Positions 36,054 to 49,761 are shown, numbered from the stretch's first letter. The stretch is 64,000 bases of DNA from Biscogniauxia marginata (GCA_022695795.1 MU404130.1:147868-211867); one strand, 5' to 3'. Program-made: numbers and translations. The notes: a model not told the origin generated them from the sequence alone.

Positions 36054-39000
36054 ATCTCCAGGCAAAGATAGGACTGGCTAGGCAATACACTCACTAACGT
36101 CACTTAAGGCTTCATTATGTTATCCACCCCAAAAATCCTGTAAACGTCGTCAAGCCCTAATTGATCACAACTTCGAGCCGACTAAAGCTCTGGTGCTGTT
36201 GTAGATGATCATGGAACATTGCAGCTTGCCAAGACCTTCGTTATTCCAATCAACCTTTTCGTCTCAGGTTGGCGATGCCCGGCTTAATGCCGCAAAATCC
36301 ATAAAATAATAGACTTTACTTCGAGAAGTACCCGATCATCGGCACCGAATATCGACACAAGTCTAAGCCTGTTAACTACTATCAAGGAAGACAATGCTTG
36401 TTTCCAGCGGCTAAAAATATGGACGAGCCTCACATCCTCAGAACGACTTTATTTTACAAGTTGTGCAGGAGATGGTGAATGCTTCAGCGTCCTATCTTGG
36501 AGAAAGATCAGTCATTTTATCCTGCCTTAGCTACCTCAGTAGGCACTGATCATGGAGGCGGGGTAGCTGGCTATTCGACGAGCATATGAGCGTGCAGGCA
36601 TGAAAGTTCTTGTTGTCGCAAACAACTTCGTACCTCTGCAATATGAGCCCACCTGCTCGGAGCATGCAGGGATCCTATCACCTGACGATACAGGCTCAGA
36701 ACTACTCCCGGAATTCTGCATGCAAGCTGCGATGAAGTCATCACTCTTACGTCGCGGCAAGATACCTATGGTTCGTTCCTACAGTAGTAGTGGACGCCCC
36801 CTTTCTAGCCTTTCTTTGAAGGTGTTGGCCACATACCAACTTCCGTGGTTAGGCTCACAGTACAAGATCAGCGTAATTTATATTTCCCTACCTACTTGTC
36901 GTCGATAGTTACAGTAGATCCCAATTCGCAGGGGAGCTTGCAAGCTCCCGAGATCAAGCTGCACTAGTTACGCTGCTACAGTCATGGGGACCCAGCTCCC
37001 TTGATACGAACGTCGATTCTGGGGCAAGATCTGTCACCGTCGGAGAATGACGGCAGCGCTGATCCTTAACATGTAGTAGAATTATCTACGTACTGTATTG
37101 CTGTACATAGCCATTAACAACGCAAGGCCCAGAGAGCGGGTTTTCTTCGTGGGCCCGATTACTAGAGTTCAAAGGGGGGAACAGAAAATGAGCTGTATAA
37201 TTTCACCAAATGAGTCCCCTGGATGACTTACCCAAGGTATTGTTCCAAATCGGGCGACCTGCAGGTTCCTGCACTATCTTGTGGCGGCACGCTGCAGCAG
37301 GGGCGAAAAGCCCGATAGTCGGCGCCCTAGGGAATGAATGAATTCATCTAAGGCGAATGTTGTTCTAGCTAAGTTGGCTATTCGTCCGTCAGGGGTACAC
37401 ACATGCCGTCTGTGCTTTTTTCTACTTTGACAATCTCGGTTCCTGGCAAATACTGGTGGCCTTTTTTTTCCCCCTTCCCCATCAGCTCCCCATTAGCTTG
37501 TCTACCTAATGTAGGAACGGCGGGAGCATCCATAGAGTTTTGCCTTTGTTGCGCCCCCCGGAACAGAGCGAAGCACGGCACGCTCGGGTTTGACGGCAAC
37601 TGCCAGGCCGTGAACCCCCAACCTTTCGGGGGGGGGGGGGGGACGCGCAGAGGGAGACGCGGACACCTGCGACTGTAGCGCAGGAAGCTCAACGTCGTCC
37701 CCATAGAGGAAAGTAGCGATGTCTCAACAATAAAGGTTTCGGCTTCTTCCATCGTCGTCCTTCGAGACAGGAGGATGACGACAACGTTCCTGCTCTTTCC
37801 AGTGCTGCCGTGGCACGTGTGTCGTCTCTGATGGGCTGTCCTGCTTCGTTCCGGTCTTTCCTATCTGTAGCTCGAGGGCACGGGGGAGGTGGGTCGTATT
37901 TTAATCCGTTACACGGCATCGGTTAGTATGCTGATGAGTTGCAGGGGGCGTTGCGTTTCTTGCCCTCGACGACAGCTGCTTGTTGTTGCAGAGTTATTGT
38001 CACTTATCATAAAAAGGCGTCTACGGGCTTGGAGATGATACGACATCTTTTTATTGACCATAGGCTGTGATCGAATGGCGATCATCTCCGAGGGGAAGCG
38101 GTGATCGTTTTTCTTTCTTTTTTCCCCCGTCACTGTTTTGGCTGGCTTGTGTGGCTTGCTTCGCCGCTGCAGATAGAACAGCTCACCGGGCCTTCCTATG
38201 GGTTACTCCTTTGTTTCCCGCTCGCTCGCTGGTGATCTATCACATCGGTCAGGTATTATCATGTCATGTGGCCCGGTAGGGCATACATGATATTACACAA
38301 CGGCACCGAGGATTCTACCCGGGCCGCTTCGAACCCAACGGGAAGCCCCCCCTGCGCACCATCGTTTCAAACTGCCTCCATGTGACTTTGATCACCGGTA
38401 GTTCTCGGAGGCCAATTGTAGGTTGCATTATGTTCTCCATGTAGGATGGTTGACGAGGCTTCCCTGGCGGAGTGGCGGCGGCAGAGCCAGCCCGTTGGAA
38501 TTTTGCTGCCCAGTCGTACGGCAAGTCACTCCAGCTTCACGATCGGCTGGGAACTTGCGTCTCTGATCGTCACAAGGATAATATTACTTGGTATCTTCTA
38601 AATGTCTACTAAAATCTACAATAGTGATATATCATTTTTAGCTGAGCGAAGGTGTATATTTGACCTCTTAGCGTGTGGCTCTTTCTCGTGAGGTAGGTGA
38701 CGTGGCAATGAAGAAATAAATAAAGGGAGCTTCATCATCTGGCTCTATAAACCCTGTAGCATATAATCTGGCCCAGCCTTAAAGACTCCAAATTTTACCA
38801 GTCTGGTTGCAAGGATACCCATGATAGTCTCGGAAAGGCCAGGAACAGGAATGATATCAAACTTGTCTCAATGTAGACTACACTACTTGGATTTGAATAC
38901 CATAAATAAATTTCATGATTATTAACAAGATAATGCGGCTTAATAGGAGCACTGTGGGATACAGAAAGGGTATGTATTCGCTTAGCAACTGTAAATTGAG

Positions 39001-39867
39001 AAGTACATCGGGATTTTTAGGAGCCTTGTAGGAAGCAATATAATAAACAGTCCAATAAAATACTAAGTTCTTGCACGTTGGTTGGTCTTGAATCACATGC
39101 ATGACAACAGGTAGAATCAGTTTATCGGTCTATGACCTTCTTTAACTATATTCTTCAACACATAAATAACATAGGCGATCTAGCCATTTATTTGTATTCC
39201 TCGTAACAAGACTATCCGTAAGGAGTTTATCAAATATGGGTTTAACAAGGGAATACTTAGACAACACCTTGGTTTGGAAGCCGAGTGCCATAATACTTGA
39301 TGCCGCTTTCTAGGCTTTCTAGAAGCCAGCCCGAAACCTCTTTGTAAGTATTTTGTAGATATGTCATGCTTTAACTATTCGAGCTCTCCTACCTGAGCTT
39401 GACCGCGGCATAATTACAGCGAACGGTCCCGAGGAATTCTCGACGGAGGTGAAATCACCGTTGGTGACCAGTGGTCTTCCCAGTACCACCTCAGAGCTTG
39501 GGGCAATGGGATATATTGACGCTTTAAATAGAATTTAGGCATAAGAATGATGATTAAATATAGCAACACTTTCAGCCTGGGTAGTGTAAAATGCTAAATA
39601 CCTATGTAGGAAGAAAAAAAGAAAAGAAAACGAGAAAAAGGAAACCTACCCTATGCCAAGCAGGGGTAGTCATCTGGCGAACCTCAGTTCCCAGGTGAAA
39701 AGCACTTGGGGCAGCTGGCACAGGACTAGAAAGCAAACCTGTATCGTCGCCTAATGATTGGTCAGGCTTTTTAGAAAATCAGATTCCCTTCACCAGAAAA
39801 AGGCTTGTTAACCAAAAAATTAAAAATTAAAAAGGGAAGAAAAGAAAATACCGATAATAATTCCCGG
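36054..39867. other. Gene-poor stretch and ELP2 promoter
   Basis: No supported gene in 3.8 kb. A 15-base G run sits at 37628-37642. The stretch 38580-39250 is relatively AT-rich with degenerate frames. The last 280 bases are purine-rich (for example 39610-39645) and lead into the ELP2 start codon. Confidence 0.5.
37628..37642 (+). repeat. Poly-G run
   Basis: Fifteen consecutive G residues in non-coding DNA. The exact length is likely to be uncertain in sequencing. Confidence 0.9.
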
Positions 39868-42629
39868 ATGATGAAAGAAGACAGTCTTGCGGTCGAGTAT
39901 CTATCCGCAGGTGCTAACCGGCAGACTGCCGTCGCGGACTGGAGCGAGGATGGCATCGTTGCCTTTGGTGCAGATTCCAACATCGCCCTGTGGCGGCCGC
40001 ATGTACGTGCAACCTCAAAAAGCAACCCTCCTCTAAGGAGAATATGACTAACTGATTTTTTTGGGGGGTTTTATTGGAATTAGGATCCAGCACAAAGGGG
40101 TGTCACAAGTCTCCTGTCGGGACATAAGGAGGTTGTGAAGGCTGTCAAGTTCCTGCCCAAGCTCGCAGGAGACACGCAGAGTTATCTGCTGAGTGGCGCA
40201 GATGACCACTGCTTGAAAATATGGACTATCGCCCCGAATGGTGCCGCCGAGTGTGTCCAGACCGTGCAGCACCATACTGCTGCGGTGAACTGTATAGCGA
40301 CCCTATACCAACGAGGCAGCCCGGATTCTAGCTCGAGGATATTCGCCACAGGCGCCGCAGATGCCTCGATCAAAGTGTGGATCTTCGACGGAACCGAGGC
40401 TCGCTTGTTGCAGACCATTAAGCCCAGCCCGAAATTCTTTCCGTTGGCGATAGCCCTGAGCAAGATCGACGAGGAAAGCGGAGGCCTGGTCCTGGCCGCC
40501 GCGGGGACGAGAGACATCATCCAGGTCTTTGCCGCCGATTCCGGGACCAGCCCGGAATTTCACCTCCAAGCGACGCTGTCGGGCCACGAGGGATGGATTC
40601 GGTCGTTGGACTTCACCCGTGAGAGTAGAGACGCGGACGCTGACCTGATATTGGCGTCGGCGAGTCAGGACAAGTACATCCGATTATGGCGATTTCACCA
40701 GGGAAAGGAGCTCCCCGCGGCAGCCAGCGCAGATCCGTCGATGGGCGCCTTCATGCCAGGAAAGTCTCCCTCGAATAAGGCCCACCGGCTCAAGGTAGCC
40801 GGGAGGGATTTCTCCGTCACCTTCGAGGCGCTGCTGCTCGGGCACGACGACTGGATCTACAGCGCCAAGTGGTGCTCGAGCCCTGCCGCCGGGGGACAGC
40901 GGCTCCTCTCGACCTCGGCCGACAACACCCTAGCGATCTGGGAAGCGGACCCATCGTCGGGCATCTGGTTGACGACGGTGCGGCTCGGCGAGATCAGCAG
41001 GGAGAAGGGCGCCACGACGGCGACGGGCAGCACGGGCGGCTTCTGGACTGGGCTGTGGTCTCCCGACGGGACGTCGGTCACCTGCCTCGGGAGGACCGGC
41101 AGCTGGAGACTGTGGGACTACAGCAAGGACGAAGACCAGTGGATACCGCAGATCGGCATCAGCGGGCACACGAGGGCCGTGACGGGCGTGGCGTGGTCCA
41201 AGAACGGCGACTATCTGCTCTCGACGAGCTCCGACCAGACGACGCGGCTCCACGCCAGCTGGAACCGGGGGCCCGACGTCCGGACGTGGCACGAGATGGC
41301 GCGGCCCCAGATCCACGGCTACGACCTCAACTGCATCGACTCGCTCGGGGGCTCGCGCTTCGTCTCGGGCGCCGACGAGAAGCTGATGCGTGTCTTCGAC
41401 GAGCCCAAGTCAGCGGCCCGGCTCCTGAGCCGCCTGTGCGGCATCGGCGGCGGCGAGGACGACCCGCAAATCGACTCCATGCCCGACGCGGCCAACATGC
41501 CGGTGCTGGGCCTCTCCAACAAGGCCGTCGAGGCCGTCGACGACGACCAGGAGGTGGCGCCCGCGGCGAACCCCGAGACGGCGACGGACCGCGAGGCGCT
41601 ACTAGACCCGGGCACGACGGTCCGCAAGTCGGCGCTCCTCGACGCGGGCGACCGCCCGCCGCTCGAGGACTCCCTCTCGCGGCATACGCTCTGGCCCGAG
41701 GCCGAGAAGCTGTACGGGCACGGGTACGAGATATCGTGCCTGGCGGCGAGCCACGACGGCCGCCTCATCGCGAGCGCCTGCCGCGCGAGCTCCGTCAACC
41801 ACGCCGTCATCCGGCTGTTCGAGACGGGCCGCTGGACCGAGGTCCGGCCCCCGCTCGCCGCGCACAGCCTGACCGCGACGCGCCTGCGCTTCTCCCCGCC
41901 CGACGACCGGTTCCTGCTCAGCGTGGGGCGGGACCGGCAGTGGGCCGTCTTCCAGAGGGTCGAGGACGCCGATCCCGCCGATCCAGCCGATCCCGCCGCC
42001 GGGGATCATAAGCGGACGAGCTACAGGCTCGCGCAGTCCGACCCCAAGGGCCACTCGAGGATGATCCTCGACGCGGCCTGGGCGCCGGGCCGCTCGCTCG
42101 TCTTCGCCACGGCCGGCCGGGACAAGCAGGTCAAGATCTGGCGGGGAGGAGGGGGAGGAGGAGGAGGAGAAGGAGAAGGATCACCGGGCGGGTCGCCCGC
42201 GGCAGGCTTAGGGATCTCCTGCGTCACGATGATACCGGAGACGCACCCGGTGACGGCCATTGATTTTCTGCAGCGCGATGGCACGGATGGTGGTGATAAC
42301 GATGGTAGCACTCTGATTCTAGCAGTGGGCACCGAGGCCGGCAAGATATCAATATATTCTATTGACTCGAGTTCGCTCGCGGTGGTGTCGTGTCTCAATT
42401 TGAAACCGGAGTAAGTTTTGTCTCTTTATTCCCTTTCCCCCTTTTTCATTATTCTTGATAACAAGTTTCATAATTACCATATCCAACTGACAACACCCGT
42501 GATAGGTTTTGCCTGGCGAGAGCTGTGCTCCAACTAGCTTGGAGGCCGCAATCTGCATTGAACGAGCTGGCGATTGCGGGAGAGGATGGTTCACTCCGGG
42601 TCTATTCCTTTACCGAGCAGGAGCGATAA
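39868..42629 (+). CDS. elp2: Elongator complex subunit Elp2 (WD40 repeats)
   Basis: Three exons (39868..40002, 40084..42410, 42506..42629) give 861 residues. Two adjacent ATG codons open the frame; the first was taken. The N-terminus reads EYLSAGANRQTAVADW, the usual Elp2 opening. WD40 blades follow across the whole length, ending in GH..W/IW units such as LLSGHKEVVKAVKFLP, LSGHEGWIRSLDF, LLGHDDWIYSAKW, ISGHTRAVTGVAWS and LYGHGYEISCLAAS. Elp2 forms two beta-propellers and scaffolds Elp1-Elp3 in the Elongator complex, which makes the cm5 side chain at tRNA wobble uridines. A run of about nine Gly codons followed by Glu-Gly (42140-42180) interrupts a late blade. From about 40800 to 42130 the gene is extremely GC-rich at third positions, which produces long shadow frames. 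The short last exon supplies FCLARAVLQLAW. Confidence 0.95.
42145..42180 (+). repeat. GGA trinucleotide repeat inside ELP2
   Basis: A purine repeat of GGA/GGG codons encodes a poly-Gly loop then Glu-Gly pairs between two propeller strands. Repeat length is likely to vary between strains. Confidence 0.85.
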
Positions 42630-42934
42630 ATCCGACATCTCTCGTCTATTTCTCTACTGTCGAGACCGATTCTCCGCTCCTCGACCTATATCTGTGTATA
42701 AATTGGCTCACAGCATCATCCTAAAGATACAAGTTTATCGATTCAAACGCCAAGTCATGCTCTCCGAACAGTATTCCCTAAACGCCTTCTACACCTCCAC
42801 GGTTTTTGTCCTCTCCTAACCTGGTCAGACGTATTCACCTACTAATTAAACATTATTCCACGCGTCGTCATCATCGTTCGTCAGTCAGCCTAGTGAGGTA
42901 GATAATATTTACAAAAAAGGGGGTCGAATGGATA
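42630..42934. other. Shared 3' region of convergent genes
   Basis: About 300 bases separate the stop codons of ELP2 and the SPT small-subunit-like gene. Both 3' untranslated regions must fit here. Nothing else seen. Confidence 0.6.
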
Positions 42935-43615
42935 TCATAACTCTCGGACTAGGGACTCAGCCGTCTCGGTGGCGGCGGCGGTGGTAGTGGCAGCAGAGGC
43001 GAGCGATAGAGATAGGGAGTCCTTATTAACGGCGAGGACGTTGGACACGACGCTGCTGTCGCCGCCATTGACGTAGAACCAGGCCCGGTTGATGATGAAG
43101 AGGATGTGCTGTGGCAGGTAGAGGATTATGGCGATTACGGTCAGGGCGGTCAGGAGGAACACGACAGACCCTATATATATGTTGTGTCTGGTTAGTCAAG
43201 CGAAGGATATATATTTTTTGTGCAGAAAACTGGCAGTACAATCTCCTGGTCTTTTGAATAGAGGGGAAAAGGAAAGGGGGGAGGAAAAGGAAAATAGAGA
43301 GCTATCGCGATCACGACTGTTGCTCATTTCTGCTTGTCGACTTGCTGTCTGTCGGCCATCGCTTCATTGTAAAAGACCAAAGGAGAGGAGAGACATATAA
43401 CGCGGCTAATTGACTAAACAGCCCAATCTGTGTTCGAGAGACAGAGGGGGAGATAGAGAGCTGAAGGGTCTGAACGTACAAAAAATAAACTTCTCAGTCG
43501 GCGTGAACATATATACACCGAAAGTGACCTCGATCTGGTACTGCTTTAGGCGCAGCCAGCGGCCGAAGCGTTGGAGTGCCGGCAGGTTGTCGGGCTGTCG
43601 TCTTCGGTACTCCAT
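42935..43615 (-). CDS. Serine palmitoyltransferase small-subunit-like protein
   Basis: Two minus-strand exons, 43480..43615 and 42935..43170, give 123 residues. Splicing joins TEKFIF to WSVVFLLTALTV across a phase-1 intron with a GTACGT donor and an AT-rich acceptor. The core has the layout of the ssSPT family: an amphipathic Arg/Tyr-rich lead (RWLRLKQYQIEVTFGVYMF), an E-K-F step, one hydrophobic segment of about 22 residues (FLLTALTVIAIILYL) and the signature PQHILFIINRAWFYV after it. In animals and fungi these small ER membrane proteins activate the first enzyme of sphingolipid synthesis. The assignment rests on motif layout and size. The C-terminal 45 residues are a Ser/Ala/Thr-rich tail not found in the short animal proteins. 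It is divergent from the release-factor-like gene. Confidence 0.75.
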
Positions 43616-44684
43616 ATTCTTCCAATTGAGATTTTGATCGTGTATTTTTCCTTTTTCTCGATATTGGTACGAGGTAGAGAGAGAGAAGAGAATTAGAGGG
43701 GGGGGGGGAGACGACGATATTCGAAATTCAAGAAGTCAATTTGGTTTCGTTCGCTCGTTCGCTCGATTGTTCGTTACGTCTGTTGATTTAGGTGCTTCCC
43801 TTGTCGTATCGTATATCCCCCAGCGCGGTACTCTGTGCAGTAGGGTCGTTATGTCGTAGCAGGGCTAACCGACAATCAATGAATGTCTTGCGTGTTTTGC
43901 AATTTGATAGGTAAGTTCGTGTAAGTCGGGAGAAGAAGAAGAGAGAAAGAAATAAAGAAAGTGATAGAATTTCGCAGCGATCCAGTAAATCTTGTCTATG
44001 GGCCTAGTTAGCTGGATTAGGTAGGTAGGCCTAGGAAAGCAGGAACGAAGGAATAAAACGTGGATGGGAGAGTTTCTAGAGACCGTGACGTGACAAACAG
44101 TTCTGCAAGTTCAACTCACGCGTTACGTTCGTTAATTAAAATAAAAAAAAAAGGAGTAAAGGAACCTCTCCTTGGCGGAAGACGTTGCCTTATTTAGTTA
44201 GTTGCACAAGCGCCAGAAATGATTTTATCTGCTGGGGGTACATAATGTACAAAATCTGGGACACCCCTCGCTAATCCCAGGTAGGTAAATAAATGTACCT
44301 CCAGGTACAATATGTATGCAGTAGGGTTTACACAAGTCTACGAGGTACCTTACCTTAGATATTTACAAAGATAGCTTGATAAAGACTGTTTAATACCGCG
44401 ATAACTGCAATCCTTAAAACAATGCTTGTTAGTTCAGACCTACATAAAAAGACTTCTAAATATTGCCCATTATCCTTCCCCCATTAGCTTCACTTGGAGG
44501 AATCGACTCGGAATCGACCTCATGAACATACCTTGGATAGGTACATACTTACGTACCGAGGTATATGTACCTAGGTAGGTACCTACTTTAACTGATTAGT
44601 TGCTTATCGAATGGCCTAAGCTTTCCGTTCCGTTAGTTGCATTCAAACTTCGCGATGATTTCCCAATCGCTACGACGGTGACGA
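43616..44684. promoter_or_regulatory. Divergent intergenic region with TAGGTACC motifs
   Basis: About 1.07 kb between two divergent start codons. It contains a ten-G run near 43700, a GA-rich segment at 43930-43970 and a dense group of GTAC-centred motifs at 44280-44350 and 44540-44590 (for example TACCTAGGTAGGTACCTAC). Both promoters lie here; no specific factor is claimed. Confidence 0.5.
44540..44590. repeat. Cluster of GTAC-centred palindromic motifs
   Basis: Overlapping TAGGTAC, CGTACCGAGGTA and TACCTAGGTAGGTACC units form imperfect palindromes. The same motif recurs in most intergenic regions of this window and in none of the exons. Confidence 0.7.
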
Positions 44685-45490
44685 ATGACGACAGCGTTGG
44701 CTATAGCGGTACTTGCTATGCCGCTGCCGAAGCCGACCCCGGCGATCCTGAGATCCGCCGTCATCCACACGGCAACGGCAACGGCAACGGCAGCTATAGC
44801 TAAGAACACACGCCGCCGCCCCGGCCTCCCGGTCCTCCTCCCATCCCACCAGAGACGACACTTCCGAACCGGCACCTCCCCCCTCCTCGGCAGCAGCAAG
44901 AACCTGCCCCCGCGCCCGAAGCCGCCCCCCGAGGACGAGATCGAGGAGTCCTTCCTGAAAGGCAGCGGGCCGGGCGGGCAGAAGATCGTACGTTTTCTCC
45001 TCCTCCTCTCCTCCTCTCCTCCTCTCCTCCTCTCCTCTTCTCCTCTTCTCCTCCTCTCCTTCCCTCCCCCTTCTAACCCTAGCTCACCTCACCTCACCTC
45101 ACCTCATCAACCAACTTACCAACAAAAATAAAATAAAAACAGAACAAGACCAACTCCGCCGTCCAGCTCAAGCACCTGCCCACGGGCCTCGTCGTGAAGT
45201 CCCAGGCGACGCGCTCGCGCTCCCAGAACCGCACCATCGCGCGCCAGCTGCTGGCCGACAAGCTCGACGACCTCGCGCGGGGCGGGCAGAGCCGCGCCGC
45301 CGTCGTCGGCGAGGTCCGCCGCAAGAAGAAGGCCAGCGCCGCCAAGAAGAGCCGGCGAAAGTACCGAAAGCTTACGGGGCAGGAGGACGAGGGGGAGAGG
45401 GAAGAGGAAACGGAGGATGGTGATGATGATATTGCCGTTGAGGGCGACGGGGGAGGACTTGATAAGGAGAAACGAAATGATATTTCTTGA
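44685..45490 (+). CDS. Mitochondrial class I release-factor-like protein (Pth4/C12orf65 type)
   Basis: Two exons (44685..44987 and 45143..45490) give 216 residues. The N-terminal 70 residues are rich in Ala, Thr, Pro and Arg with few acidic residues, as in a mitochondrial presequence. Splicing at AAGATC|AACAAG restores the catalytic loop GSGPGGQKINKTNSAVQL, in which GGQ promotes peptidyl-tRNA hydrolysis on the ribosome. The next blocks (HLPTGLVVKSQATRSRSQNRTIARQLLADKLD) match the family. There is no codon-recognition domain, so it resembles Pth4/C12orf65, which rescues stalled mitoribosomes, rather than Mrf1. The basic segment after the domain (RRKKKASAAKKSRRKYRKL) would bind rRNA; an acidic tail follows. 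The intron is rich in TCC/TTC repeats. Confidence 0.9.
45000..45065 (+). repeat. TCC/TCT pyrimidine repeat in an intron
   Basis: A nearly pure pyrimidine tract of CTCCTCT units lies just after the 5' splice site of the release-factor-like gene. Four copies of CACCT follow at 45084-45105. Confidence 0.85.
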
Positions 45491-46093
45491 AAACTTTAAG
45501 ACAGAAGATATTAAAAAAGAAAAAGTTGAGCTTGCAAATTACTCGCTTAGGTGCAAATTACGTACCTTTGGCGATTACTGGTGCTAATCTCATCGTTACG
45601 CTCTTATGTAGTCAATTATGTAGAAGGGAGCTACCCACGGGACACCAGGCCAACAAGATCGCCGAGATCTAAACGAAGGGGCATCGTTTTTTTTCAATTA
45701 TCGAATCAAATATTGGGCTTTTACACATTGATGCTTCACAAGGTTCACGCCAAAACTGAACGGCATAACGAAGAATCAGATAGTATATGATCAACCTCGG
45801 CTGGAATTGTCTACCCCATTCCCATGTGTGAATGGCCTCCTGAAAACAAGCAGTTCATATTCCTTTTTGTTCCGGAGTAATACAACTCCAATCTCTGGAT
45901 CATCCTCAGAACTTTTCTTAGATACGAGACCCATTGTGAGGGATACATTCGCAACGACAGGAGCTCGATACTGGTCGCGACTTCGTCTAGGCTATCTCGA
46001 GCTCGTGGATAGCGTTTGCTTGTGCGAACGCACGAGCTAGCGGCAGATTAACAACACATTCGACACCGGACAACGCTTGTAGTAAAACATACC
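45491..46093. other. Shared 3' region of convergent genes
   Basis: About 600 bases between the stop of the release-factor-like gene and the actin stop. It should hold both 3' untranslated regions. No gene recognised. Confidence 0.6.
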
Positions 46094-47709
<1,616 letters not shown>

Positions 47710-49761
47710 TGTGACAGATTACGTAGGTGACGGAAAAGTCGAGAGATATATTAAAAGAAAATGGAGATGATGTTGCTAAGCCCACGCGATTCCCAGATCG
47801 AGAGAGCAAAAGATGGAAGTTCTCGAAGTCGGAGACTGGGCAGAGACGACGAGAAGAAAGGAGGTTGTGTTTTGTTTTGGGTTGTAGAGGATTTGGTTTT
47901 AAGGTCGAGAAAGGCGACAGGAACTAGGTGGTTTTTGGGTGGAGGAGTTGGGAAAAGGGAGGAACGAAGCTGGTTGATGCAGCGATCTCACAATCAATCA
48001 ATCAAATCAAATCACTGGCTCTCAATGAGTGGAAGAACTTGTGGGCCGAACAAAAAAAGCGGCGGGGCAGCCAAGCCAATTGAAGAGCACGGAAAACCTC
48101 TTCTTTGACCTTTTGGCACAATTTAGAGCGGTGCCGGGTACTAAAATAATAACAGCACAGTACCACCTCTCAAAGCAGGTAGCTAATAAAATAAAGAGAA
48201 GCAGCCTGCCCTCCCCCCCCCTTTCCCCCCCTTTTCCCCCCCTTACCCTTCTTCGACCAGGCAGTCGAATTCCAACTCATATCTCTCGCACTCAACATTT
48301 TTTTTAGGTACTCTTATTAATTATCATCATATATGACGAGGTGTTTCGTAATTCCTCCAGGCTGCACCTTTCTCCCTCGGAACAGTTTCATTTTGTAAGC
48401 TGCCTGAAATCTCGACCCGATCCGACTCGTGCCAAGACCAAGTACACGACTCCCTACACGACACAGATTACACAGATGACTGAATGAAATAACCTAGTGC
48501 TATTATCGGTACCTACCTACGGTATTAGGTACCTAACCAAACAGCAGTAATACATTCTCCAGCTTATCTTACCAAATAACTACCTACCCACCCACCTACA
48601 CGTAGGTTAGGTAGGTAAGTACTTAGCTGATGATTTCATTAGAATAAGGTAGAGAGGGGATCGAGGGTTGACGACCTGGATTCAGCTGGTAAGAGTGCAA
48701 TTACGTACATACCAAGGAGTCTCACCAGCAGACTTGCCCCCCTACGGGCTGTGGTACAGCGCTGTACTGTACGTAGTGTACAAGTCATAGAGTCGTGGGG
48801 CGAGCGGGTTGCGCATGCAGGGGCACAACAGCCCAAGCAACACGCATCTCGTTTTTCCTCCAGACACTTTCTTCTTTTTCTCTTTTTCTTTTTATAAAAT
48901 CCCTTGCCTGACTTTCTGTGACATGCATTTCATGACGGCCTGGCCCCGTCCTGTCTTGGGTCTGGACTCTCTGTCGTTGTCACACTCTTTGTCGCTCAAG
49001 CAAGATACATACATAGCTGACCTTAGGTAGGTACTTGTCGATCTCTCATATCTGCTTAATTAACTTTAGATCACGAACGATGATTCCCGTTCCGTGTTTC
49101 AATGGCGGAACGGCAATTCCGTAATCCTACAGTTAGGGATTAGTTGGTTGTCATAAAAGCTATGACGCCTCGCCAGTTGGCCTCTCGTAGTGCTGTATTA
49201 GGTCTCTTTCTAGCAACGAATTCACCAGGAGTCCAGGACCAACCAGTCGTATTTGTCTCCTTTTCGCCCTGTCTTGAAGGCGGTCACGGCGGGGTGATGA
49301 GGGGCAAAGCAAATAATTTGGTGGGGCTTCCCTTCACCGTCGGGATCATCGACCAGAGATTACAGCAATTTGCGGTGGAAGACTTGACTCTCTTCAGGGG
49401 GCAAGGACATCGAAAAAAAAATTAAAGACCCCAACTCTCTCTCTGCTAGGTATCCTTTGCACTGTTCCTCTACTCTATAGTCTAATAGGGGGTATGATTG
49501 AGACTTGGTCGCACCCTATTTACAAGACGTGATAGGAATTGAAGCGAGCATGTGATTGTTTCATATGAAGGGTGTCGAATCGAAAAGAATCAAAGCTATA
49601 AGTCTAAGCAGCACGGAACAGCATGAAAGACTTCCAATAAGGAGAGTACTTAACACACAGATGAGGTTACCTCAATAGAGGTACCTAGTTCAGAACCACA
49701 GACATCCCAGTCCCAGTTTCTACTTCCCTCCCCACACTCAGCCTGTCAGCCCTGTGAAAGC
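47710..49761. promoter_or_regulatory. Actin promoter and intergenic DNA
   Basis: Upstream of the minus-strand actin gene. Strong C runs at 48209-48243 are, on the actin sense strand, G runs about 500 bases before the start codon. TAGGTACC-type motifs cluster at 48507-48620. An open frame at 49144-49425 has no recognisable domain. Confidence 0.45.
48209..48243 (+). repeat. C-tract array
   Basis: Successive runs of six to nine C separated by two to four T, in the actin upstream region. Confidence 0.85.

Noticed and set aside
38300..38350. GGTTCGAA on the minus strand, tRNA T-arm-like
   Set aside because: Flanking bases do not pair as a T-stem and no other arms are present.
38878..39102. Hydrophobic minus-strand frame in AT-rich DNA, possible transposon remnant
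   Set aside because: No reverse transcriptase, integrase or transposase motif and no terminal repeats could be seen.
40869..42011. 380-residue Arg/Pro-rich frame overlapping ELP2
   Set aside because: Shadow of ELP2 caused by GC-rich third codon positions.
49144..49425. 93-residue frame between actin and FES1
   Set aside because: No domain and it ends in low-complexity sequence; treated as chance.
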